Origin: a bacterium | Lineage (GTDB): Bacteria > Vulcanimicrobiota > Xenobia > Xenobiales > Xenobiaceae | Direction: 5' to 3' | Assembly (NCBI GenBank): GCA_030535355.1 | Contig: JAUNIO010000017.1 | Location: 1-48,404, forward strand | Length of the DNA stretch: 48,404 nt | Part shown: in pieces, positions 1 through 5,885 of the stretch | How the letters are laid out: the number at the start of each line of letters is the position of its first letter | How positions within the stretch are numbered: the first letter of the stretch is position 1 | Position numbers and translations under genes: made by a program | The notes under the pieces: model-generated | The model's input: the letters and a program-made list of their open reading frames with translations, nothing else | What the model was told of the DNA's origin: nothing | Databases searched by the model: none

Positions 1-49
1 AAATCTATGCATTTTTATTTTGCAACTTTAAGCACTTTTATTTTGCAAT

Positions 50-198
50 AAACAGGCTTGGCAGAGCGGAAAGTAGGGCCGCGCAAATAATACTTATCGT
101 TTAAACCCAAATATTTTTTGCCGCGGCTGTCATACCGGCGGATTTTGTAAAAGGCAAAGGCTTGGCAGAGATATTTATCTCGGCGTTACAATACTGAG
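50..198 (-). pseudogene. Decayed fragment of DUF4143-type AAA ATPase
   Basis: This stretch aligns base for base, with gaps and many changes, to the middle of the intact ATPase genes downstream (around 3805-3935 and 14050-14180). Recognisable pieces are the 'cttggca-agcgga' block and the 'atattttttgccgcgg' block. After about 178 the sequence jumps to the leader that precedes the intact ATPases ('ctcggcgtta'), so the 5' part of the gene has been deleted. No open frame survives. It is the oldest-looking of the ATPase copies in this window. Confidence 0.7.
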
Positions 199-199
199 T

Positions 200-240
200 C
201 TATTCCCCAAAATCAAGAATTTTTCAATTTTGGGCAACAG
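200..240. repeat. Inverted repeat, copy 1 of 4 (GGG/CCC stem)
   Basis: The arms CCCAAAAT (206-213) and ATTTTGGG (227-234) flank a T-rich loop. The same element occurs at 2081-2121, 4721-4761 and 14957-14997, each time just 5' of a minus-strand ATPase copy. The stem changes in step between copies (CCC/GGG here and at 14957; CTC/GAG at the other two), which suggests that pairing is selected. Confidence 0.75.
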
Positions 241-263
241 ATTTATCAAACAAGCCTCACATT

Positions 264-347
264 GCAGAAGAATTAAATCCTAAAGGCCAAGATTCTTATG
301 AACACCACGACCGGTTCGGCGACTTTGACGATGACGGCATCTATTGA
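264..347 (+). pseudogene. Remnant ending like the HNH gene tail
   Basis: The open frame here ends in HDRFGDFDDDGIY followed by a stop. The intact HNH gene at 2981-3271 ends in HDWFGDFDDDIR. The match covers only the last dozen residues at protein level, and no start codon or nuclease motif is present. It sits immediately after inverted repeat copy 1, where other array units carry their cargo, so it is probably the 3' end of a lost cargo gene. Confidence 0.5.
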
Positions 348-531
348 AAGAGCAGAGACGGCGGTTTTACGCAAATAAAGCGCATAATAAAATAAAAAAA
401 ATAACGGCGCTGTTTACAATGACATGACATGTCTATCCGCATGTTTACAATGCAATAACCTGAGGCCTGTCAGGCAGACAGCCAGCAACAGCTGTTCCGC
501 GGGTCACACAAACATGGAGGTCATATCACAG

Positions 532-1308
532 ATGAACTGTTGTAAACGTCAATTTACACTAATTGCCATCATCGCGATCGGCTTAAGCCTGTTCTTAAGC
601 AAGACATCTTCTGCCCAAAGACAAACACCGCTCAACCCAAACAGCATACAAGGTTATAAAAACCTATGCGCTGATCTCGACGGAGACGGACATACCGAGA
701 GGGTCTGTCTTGCCGGATCTTACCCTCAATATCAAATAACAGTCCTCAATGATAAGGGAAAAACTGTTTGGCGTTCCGAGTACGATGACAACATATCGCA
801 ATATTATGCCAACGCGCGCCATTGTCTGCTGCACGACATCGACGGAGACGGCAGCATAGAATTAGTTATCAGCGGATGGGACGATGACGATATGCTGTTG
901 GATGACGGGATAGTACCGCCCTTTACTAAGTTAGGCGATCATCCGATTTATCGCTGGGGAAACGACAGATTTACCCGTTTGGACAAGAAAATGCGTCTAA
1001 GCACGAGTAAAGGCAGCGATGTCTGCAAATTCGATACCAGCTACTGCGACTACGTGAATCAGAACGGAAAACTGCCCAAATACCATGAAACCGGACATTC
1101 GCTGATACACAATCTGCGCAAGGTCAACGGACAGGTTTGGGGAGATATACTCCTTTGTTCTTCTGACAAATTCATGTCTATGAGCCTACCTAAAGATGTT
1201 AAATACATTAAAGATACCAACGGTCGTTACTATTGGTTCCAAACAGTAAGATTAGCGACCTGCCCAGGCGGAATGCGCATCGTCGAGCATAAACAATTCT
1301 ATCCATGA
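532..1308 (+). CDS. Secreted protein with DxDGDG calcium-binding-type motifs
   Basis: This encodes a 258-residue protein. The start at 532 is chosen over upstream ATGs at 424 and 514 because GGAGG (516-520) lies 11 nt before it and the protein then begins with a clean signal peptide: charged MNCCKR, a hydrophobic run, and a likely SSA-Q cleavage near residue 28. Two acidic motifs, DLDGDGHTE and DIDGDGSIE, are typical of VCBS/FG-GAP or dockerin-like calcium loops. The remaining sequence is rich in Asp and aromatic residues. No catalytic motif is recognised. It occupies the cargo position of the first array unit and is followed by a strong hairpin. The function is unknown, and an exported binding protein is a reasonable guess. 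Confidence 0.7.
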   Translation: MNCCKRQFTLIAIIAIGLSLFLSKTSSAQRQTPLNPNSIQGYKNLCADLDGDGHTERVCLAGSYPQYQITVLNDKGKTVWRSEYDDNISQYYANARHCLLHDIDGDGSIELVISGWDDDDMLLDDGIVPPFTKLGDHPIYRWGNDRFTRLDKKMRLSTSKGSDVCKFDTSYCDYVNQNGKLPKYHETGHSLIHNLRKVNGQVWGDILLCSSDKFMSMSLPKDVKYIKDTNGRYYWFQTVRLATCPGGMRIVEHKQFYP

Positions 1309-1453
1309 TAACCGCAGACTCTGTTTTCGTTTTTTCATCAGGCAAATAAGCCCGCGCAGCCGCCCGCTGCTTTGCAGCCAACCGCTTCCCGCAGAGACAC
1401 GCGCCGTCGTTGGCGGCAGAGTCATATAACATAAGGCAATAAAGCTTACAGCT

Positions 1454-1498
1454 AAGACGGTCACGGAGGTCAATAAAAGACCTCATCGGCCGTCTTTT
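1454..1498. terminator. Two-part hairpin, candidate terminator
   Basis: AAGACGG pairs with CCGTCTT and, inside it, GAGGTC pairs with GACCTC around an AATAAAA loop. The outer arm runs into four T residues. It lies 145 bases after the secreted-protein gene and is the only strong signal in the gene-free stretch 1309-1593. Confidence 0.55.
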
Positions 1499-1593
1499 AC
1501 ATACATCTCCACAGCATCGACAGTATGACCTTAAAAGTCCTCCAGCCAATTTTAACACATTTTGCATATGCAACAAAAAAAGACAAACCACAT

Positions 1594-1705
1594 TCACAAA
1601 TACCGCCCGGTCACGCTCTCCCGGCAGGACTTAATCTCCTCCGCCGCGCCGCAGGCCGCAATGCGCCCGCCCTGCCCCTTCCGCCCGGCCTCATGTAGAT
1701 GGTAA
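1594..1705 (-). pseudogene. 3' scrap of uvrA-like gene, copy 1
   Basis: Read on the minus strand this encodes the last residues of the UvrA-like protein (ending ESVTGRYL and a stop), followed upstream by a diverged glycine-rich stretch. It matches 18566-18680 of the intact gene. It abuts the ATPase remnant at 1727 with the same junction seen at 3362-3496. Confidence 0.85.
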
Positions 1706-1726
1706 AAGAAATACTGTCTCAACAGT

Positions 1727-2078
1727 CTAAGCGTTAAGCAGCCAATCCGCCGCATCCACGATCCGAATGCCTTCATAATCCGTCTCCGCATGGTTGGTTC
1801 TCGCCAGCAGCAGCTTGGGATAGGCGTCTTTTATCTGGAGCAGCGGAGCCGTTTCCCGCGCAAACGTCTTTTCATCGGCGATATTGTCAGATACCTGAAT
1901 ATACATTTTCTCGCTGCGCTTAACCGCCACGAAATCTATCTCTTTTTTATACAGCATCCCGGCATACACTTCGTATCCGCGCCGCAGCAGCTCAACAGCG
2001 ACGATATTCTCCAGGATTCTGCCGTAATCCATATTTTTGGTACCGAGTTTGGCATAGCGGAACGTGTGATCGCTCAGA
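1727..2078 (-). pseudogene. C-terminal fragment of DUF4143-type AAA ATPase
   Basis: About 115 codons are left, from [20 protein letters not shown] to the natural C-terminus DAADWLLNA. They are nearly identical to the intact copies at 3496-4689 and 13735-14925. The whole ATP-binding half is missing. The gene body stops at 'gctcagat' and is joined directly to the inverted repeat that normally lies 5' of the start codon, which indicates a clean internal deletion. The first Met in frame (end at 2032) would give a 101-residue DUF4143 fragment, but no ribosome-binding site supports expression. Confidence 0.85.
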
Positions 2079-2080
2079 TT

Positions 2081-2121
2081 CTATTTCTCAAAATCAAGAA
2101 TTTTTCATTTTTGAGTAATAG
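2081..2121. repeat. Inverted repeat, copy 2 of 4 (GAG/CTC stem)
   Basis: The arms CTCAAAAT (2087-2094) and ATTTTTGAG (2107-2115) flank a T-rich loop. The outer bases CTATT and AATAG also pair in part. It lies at the deletion junction of the ATPase fragment and belongs to the family listed at 200, 4721 and 14957. Confidence 0.75.
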
Positions 2122-2190
2122 ATTTATCAAATACGCCTCAAAGCAGCAAAGGCACTCTCCCCCAGCTATTCCGGCAGCGCGGAACTCAGA

Positions 2191-2338
2191 CCATACGATA
2201 ATATTTTTAACTGCTTGACGCTGAACGACAAAATATGTCTTATCCGATGTTTATAATAAAAGCAGTATAGTTTTCGGTCAGGTGAGCAGTCTCTCCAACC
2301 GCTGACTTACACGCGGCAGCCTCGGTTGAGAAGGCCGC
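2191..2338 (+). promoter_or_regulatory. Duplicated promoter/leader region, copy 1
   Basis: About 145 bp are closely repeated at 15067-15210. Both copies hold a perfect TATAAT (2252-2257 here) preceded by GATGTT, but no convincing -35 at normal spacing. The roughly 80 bases downstream are GC-rich with several short self-complementary pieces and could fold as a leader. Both copies precede a small membrane-protein gene. Confidence 0.55.
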
Positions 2339-2374
2339 AAAACGGAATTGACGTTTTCGAAAGGGGAAAACATA

Positions 2375-2635
2375 ATGGGTGTTTTGGATTTTTTGTTTAA
2401 GGCTGCTGCTGTCGGTGTCATCGGCTATGCGATAGCAAATGACAACACACGGGAATCAATGATTAGGGATGCTGAAAGACGCGGAGATGAATGGGAAAGG
2501 GAAGCGCGAAAAAGGGGATATTCATCTGAGCAGATTTCGGCAGCTCGGGAGCGTTACGACGAAAAAGTCGCGGGAATGAGAGAAGCCAGCGATAGGTTTA
2601 AGGATTATAAAAATTCTCGGAGAAAGGAATACTAA
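2375..2635 (+). CDS. Small membrane protein with charged helical tail
   Basis: This encodes an 86-residue protein. The start at 2375 follows AAAGGGGAAAA at good spacing. An upstream in-frame start at 2348 would overlap that site and is less likely. Residues 4-20 form a hydrophobic, Ala/Gly/Val-rich segment (a membrane helix or uncleaved signal). The rest is strongly charged (RESMIRDAERRGDEWEREARKR and onward) and looks like a single amphipathic or coiled helix. I do not recognise a family. It is the first cargo gene behind the duplicated promoter region, a position held at 15397 by another small membrane-anchored protein. An immunity or accessory role to the neighbouring nuclease is possible but is inference. 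Confidence 0.65.
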   Translation: MGVLDFLFKAAAVGVIGYAIANDNTRESMIRDAERRGDEWEREARKRGYSSEQISAARERYDEKVAGMREASDRFKDYKNSRRKEY

Positions 2636-2811
2636 AGCGGATCCTTTGTCAAGACAAAAAAGCGGCAGCGGGCTCACTGAGCAGCCATACAGCGGCTTCG
2701 GCAAAGGAGCGTTGACAGGCGTCCTCTGCACAGCGCCGCAGCGCTCCGACCGCAAGAACCGGCGGCATAACTGTCAGCACGGTGCAGCTCCGTCCGCTCG
2801 ATACAGATACG

Positions 2812-2913
2812 CCGGCCGTTGGCACAGTCTTTGGCTGTGTCAACGGCACCCTCTGACGGTGAGGAAGAATTCCGCGCTGTCAGAGGGTATGTTTTTGCGG
2901 CGGAAAGAAACAA
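2812..2913 (+). pseudogene. Fragment of the glycine-zipper protein linker
   Basis: Translated with one interruption this reads GTVFGCVNGT...GEEEFRAVRGYVFAAERN, matching the linker GTVYGNVSSAS...GEEKFHAVRGHGFAAERA of the two large proteins at 5867-7768 and 16476-18542. The membrane domain that follows the linker elsewhere is absent, and an HNH gene follows instead. It shows that this unit once carried, or recombined through, the same linker. The preceding 2636-2811 holds nothing I can identify. Confidence 0.75.
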
Positions 2914-2980
2914 TATAAGTTCGGATGACGGGACTGAATTTTACTTTACGCTATCTGTTTATAATGAAGGAGACATCGCC

Positions 2981-3271
2981 ATGGGATACAGAGAGGATTA
3001 TTTCAAAAACAATCCGAGCAGCCACGGATGGTATACGTGCGCCAAATGCGGCCGAAAACTTCGGCGCGGCGATGCGGATATAGACCACATCTTTCCGCAG
3101 TCATTAGGCGGATGGGACGGTGAGGACAACTTACAGTGTCTGTGCAAACGATGCAACCGTTCCAAGGGGAACGATATGAGTGATGTTATGGACGACTACA
3201 GAAGAAAAAACAGGAAAGGATCTTTTGAATTCCACGACTGGTTCGGCGATTTCGACGATGACATCCGCTAA
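2981..3271 (+). CDS. Small HNH endonuclease
   Basis: This encodes a 96-residue protein. The start at 2981 is set by AAGGAG (2967-2972) eight bases upstream; reading further 5' only adds the linker scrap. A zinc-binding CAKCGRK (CxxC) is followed by the HNH core: DIDHIFPQSLGG, then NLQCLCKRCNRSKG with the second CxxC and the closing Asn. The His in DH is the expected catalytic base. The length is typical of stand-alone HNH nucleases, and the acidic tail (FGDFDDDIR) is unusual. No methylase or phage packaging gene is adjacent. The position as cargo in the ATPase/linker array suggests a toxin-like or defence nuclease. The nuclease call is firm; the role is inference. Confidence 0.88.
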   Translation: MGYREDYFKNNPSSHGWYTCAKCGRKLRRGDADIDHIFPQSLGGWDGEDNLQCLCKRCNRSKGNDMSDVMDDYRRKNRKGSFEFHDWFGDFDDDIR

Positions 3272-3361
3272 ACGGGCGGAGTGGGGATCCGTCTGAGCTT
3301 ACCATCCCCGAGCCCATCCCCGTATTTAATGTAAGCGCAACAAAAAAATTTACAACACGTT

Positions 3362-3473
3362 TTACAAATACCGCCCGGTCACGCTCTCCCGGCAGGATTT
3401 AATCTCCTCCGCCGTGCCGCAGGCCACGATCCGCCCGCCCTGCTCGCCGCCCCCCGGTCCCATGTCGATGATA
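3362..3473 (-). pseudogene. 3' scrap of uvrA-like gene, copy 2
   Basis: On the minus strand this encodes the UvrA-like C-terminus (glycine-rich loop, then ESVTGRYL and a stop), closely matching 18566-18680. It joins the ATPase gene end through the same 'aaatactgtctca' type junction as copy 1. It is a non-functional fragment. Confidence 0.88.
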
Positions 3474-3495
3474 AAAGGAATACTGTCTCAAAAGT

Positions 3496-4689
3496 CTAAG
3501 CGTTAAGCAGCCAATCCGCCGCATCCACGATACGAATGCCTTCATAATCCGTCTCCGCATGGTTGGTCCTCGCCAGCAGCAGCTTGGGATATGCGTCTTT
3601 TATCTGGAGCAGAGGAGCCGTTTCCCGCGCGAACGTCTTTTCATCGGCGATATTGTCAGATACCTGAATATACATTTTCTCGCTGCGCTTAACCGCCACG
3701 AAATCTATCTCTTTTTTATACAGCATCCCAGCATACACTTCGTATCCACGCCTTAAAAGCTCGACAGCGACGATGTTTTCCAGTACCCTGCCGTAATCCA
3801 TGTTTTTAGTGCCCAGCTTGGCATAGCGGAAGGTATGATCGCTCAGATAATATTTCTCGTTAGAAGTCAGATATTTTTTGCCGCGAATATCGTATCGGCG
3901 GACTTTGTAAAAAGCAAACGCCTGACAGAGATGCTGTATGTAAGCGGATACGGTTTTGTTTTTAATGCTGTCCTTACCGCCGGACAAAGAATCCGCTATA
4001 TTTCTGGGCGAAGAAAGATTGGAAATATTGTCCATCAGATAATCGGCAATCCTGTCCATCAGTACAGTATTCCGTATCTTGTATTTCTGTCTGATATCGC
4101 GCACTATCAGGGTGTTGAAAATATCAGCTATATAATCGTACTTCGCTTCCTGCTTGCGATAGAGATATGATCCCGGCATGCCGCCTTCCAGGAGATAGCG
4201 ATCAAAAGCCTTATAGGGGTCGTCCAATTCATAATACAGCATGAACTCAGCGAAGGAGAAAGGATATACTTTGATCTCAAAGGTTCGGCCTGTGAACAAG
4301 GTGGCCAGATCCGAACTCAGCAGGAACGCGTTGGAGCCGGTGATGTAAATATCGTACCGTTCCGAAGCGTGCAAACCGTTCAATGCCTTTTCAAAGCCCC
4401 GACACATCTGCACTTCGTCGATCATGAGGTAATTGTCGGCGCCGGGCTGGTATTTCTCGGAAACGAAATCGTACAGCGCCCGATATGTCTGCAGATGCTC
4501 ATACTCGGGAAAATTGAAATTTATATGAATGATGTTGGCGTCCGGGTTGGCGGCCTGCACCATGCCTATGAAGGCTTCGAGCAGTTTGGACTTGCCGCTG
4601 CGGCGCACTCCGGTAATGACCTTGATGTCCGGCGTGCCCATCACGTCCGTAAGCGTCTGCAGATACTCTTTTCTCTCGATCAGCTTCAT
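3496..4689 (-). CDS. AAA family ATPase with DUF4143 domain (type 1, intact)
   Basis: This encodes a 397-residue protein. The N-terminal AAA_14-type ATPase has a Walker A at residues 27-34 (GVRRSGKS) and a Walker B ending in D91-E92 (NYLMIDEVQ), with a polar sensor strand near residue 117 (YITGSNAFLL). A winged-helix-like middle follows, then the DUF4143 C-terminal domain with EIDFVAV and a strand reading YIQVSD. That last strand has lost the E-x-K expected of an active PD-(D/E)XK nuclease. The start ATG follows GAGGTG. Proteins of this family are abundant in gut bacteria and archaea, and their role is poorly known. It is divergent from the PH-like gene at 4956, with an inverted repeat between. 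It is about 90% identical to the copy at 13735-14925. Confidence 0.92.
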   Translation of the reverse strand: MKLIERKEYLQTLTDVMGTPDIKVITGVRRSGKSKLLEAFIGMVQAANPDANIIHINFNFPEYEHLQTYRALYDFVSEKYQPGADNYLMIDEVQMCRGFEKALNGLHASERYDIYITGSNAFLLSSDLATLFTGRTFEIKVYPFSFAEFMLYYELDDPYKAFDRYLLEGGMPGSYLYRKQEAKYDYIADIFNTLIVRDIRQKYKIRNTVLMDRIADYLMDNISNLSSPRNIADSLSGGKDSIKNKTVSAYIQHLCQAFAFYKVRRYDIRGKKYLTSNEKYYLSDHTFRYAKLGTKNMDYGRVLENIVAVELLRRGYEVYAGMLYKKEIDFVAVKRSEKMYIQVSDNIADEKTFARETAPLLQIKDAYPKLLLARTNHAETDYEGIRIVDAADWLLNA

Positions 4690-4720
4690 AGATGTTCACC
4701 TCGGCATTATCATACCGATT

Positions 4721-4761
4721 CTATTACTCAAAATCAATATTTTTTCAATTTTGAGTAATAG
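4721..4761. repeat. Inverted repeat, copy 3 of 4 (perfect 14-bp arms)
   Basis: CTATTACTCAAAAT (4721-4734) is the exact reverse complement of ATTTTGAGTAATAG (4748-4761), with a 13-base loop. It lies 31 bases 5' of the ATPase start and between divergent genes. It could be an operator, an RNA hairpin in the ATPase leader, or a recombination site. Confidence 0.85.
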
Positions 4762-4837
4762 AAAGCTTTACCGCAGCAGCGCCTGCACATCCGGCGGTTC
4801 CGGTTCCGGAAATGGCGGCCTCCGCGCGCACGTTAAC

Positions 4838-4936
4838 TCGCCTTTAAATTTTAACCTTAAAGTTACACATTAGCAAAAAAAAAAAAACAATCTGTTACAA
4901 TTATTTGGTACTGAATTACAGTATGAATATTCATAC
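4838..4936 (+). promoter_or_regulatory. A-tract promoter region with 16-bp palindrome
   Basis: A block with AAAGTTACA, a 13-A tract (4875-4887) and TTACAAT is shared with 15242-15297, which also precedes cargo genes. TACAAT (4895-4900) is a likely -10, and the A-tract would act as an UP-type element. Downstream, GTATGAATATTCATAC (4921-4936) is a perfect palindrome ending five bases before the SD at 4941, a natural place for a repressor. The palindrome is absent from the other copy. Confidence 0.6.
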
Positions 4937-4955
4937 AATTAAGGAGCTTCTTTCT

Positions 4956-5879
4956 ATGTTTTCTCCGTTCGACAGAACAGATTTACCATCAGATATTGAC
5001 GATAAGAGAGTCGCTTTGCTCTTCGGGAAAAAGTTACCACAAAAAGGAGAAACAACACCAAAGATTCCCGCCGACGACGGCTCGGTGAAATGGTTCCTGC
5101 TCTACGATTTTCTGCCCAAGCGCTCGGCGGAAAAACTAATTCATACTCCGGCAATTTGGGAAAGTGATGACCCGGCTGGTTGTTTTCAAAGCGATCAAAT
5201 AAGAATATGCACATATTTGAGCTGGAGCTTCGATAGAGGCTTATACGATTTAGATACCCTACTAAAAGGTTATGATATACTAATAAAAATTAATGCAAGA
5301 GATGTATTTCATCCTAATGGGTATGGCAGTGAATATAATGGAGAAAATTTACTGAAAGCATTCATGCAGGCACGTCCCCTTCACGACAAACGATCAGGGT
5401 ATGCCCGAGAGCCTTTTGAAATGAAAAGTCTAATGGAGAGCTGGAGGATCTTTACGGCATACTATATGGATAATTATGAAGATGAATATGAGCATCTTTC
5501 TAAAAAATTGCCTGTCACAAAATTGCCTGTAAACGCCGACGATATTGCAGCCGACAGCCGGCGCAAGATTAAGAAAGACGACATCATTCTCGCGGAACTT
5601 GCCAAGAGCGGCGAAGCTGCCGACAGTGCAAATTACCTGGTCTTCACGGAAACCGCCCTGTACCAATTTGTCAACCATAAGATACAAAATATCATCCGTT
5701 ACGCGGAAATAGAAGACGCGGATTTTACCGATGACAGCGTATCCGTAACCACCCAAGACAAAAACTGCGTCAACATCGAAGTAGGTCCTTCGTCAGATAT
5801 CAAAGAGAAGAGTCCCAGAATTCTTTTCAATCTGCTTATGGACATCAAGGAAAGGGTAGAAAAAAAAACTACTGCCTAA
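4956..5879 (+). CDS. Cargo protein with C-terminal PH-like domain; likely 5' half of a frameshifted gene
   Basis: This encodes 307 residues if translated alone. The start at 4956 is chosen because AAGGAG (4941-4946) lies nine bases upstream; an ATG at 4923 lies inside the palindrome and has no SD. Residues 1-190 are unrecognised, mixed alpha/beta, without a signal peptide. Residues about 205-300 (from DDIILAELAK, with NYLVFTETALYQF) resemble bacterial PH-like domains and align in layout with residues about 50-155 of the protein at 16476. In that homologue the domain continues in the same frame into the glycine-zipper region. Here the frame closes after a nine-A run, and the next frame, which lacks any start codon, continues the homology. 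Confidence 0.75.
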   Translation: MFSPFDRTDLPSDIDDKRVALLFGKKLPQKGETTPKIPADDGSVKWFLLYDFLPKRSAEKLIHTPAIWESDDPAGCFQSDQIRICTYLSWSFDRGLYDLDTLLKGYDILIKINARDVFHPNGYGSEYNGENLLKAFMQARPLHDKRSGYAREPFEMKSLMESWRIFTAYYMDNYEDEYEHLSKKLPVTKLPVNADDIAADSRRKIKKDDIILAELAKSGEAADSANYLVFTETALYQFVNHKIQNIIRYAEIEDADFTDDSVSVTTQDKNCVNIEVGPSSDIKEKSPRILFNLLMDIKERVEKKTTA

Positions 5880-5885
5880 CGGCAG
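5847..5885 (+). promoter_or_regulatory. Candidate -1 ribosomal frameshift site
   Basis: Three elements lie in order. First is an SD-like AAGGAAAGGG (5847-5856). Second is a nine-A run (5860-5868) read in the zero frame as gaA AAA AAA, which is an X XXY YYZ slippery heptamer. Third is a CTGCC-TAAC-GGCAG hairpin (5872-5885) with the zero-frame TAA in its loop. A -1 slip joins ...RVEKK to NYCLTADK... and opens 630 further codons. The layout resembles that of E. coli dnaX. Confidence 0.6.

Noticed and set aside
1208-1597. Minus-strand open frame of 129 codons over the end of the secreted-protein gene
   Set aside because: It overlaps a well-supported gene and a hairpin, has odd Cys/Arg-rich composition and no SD.
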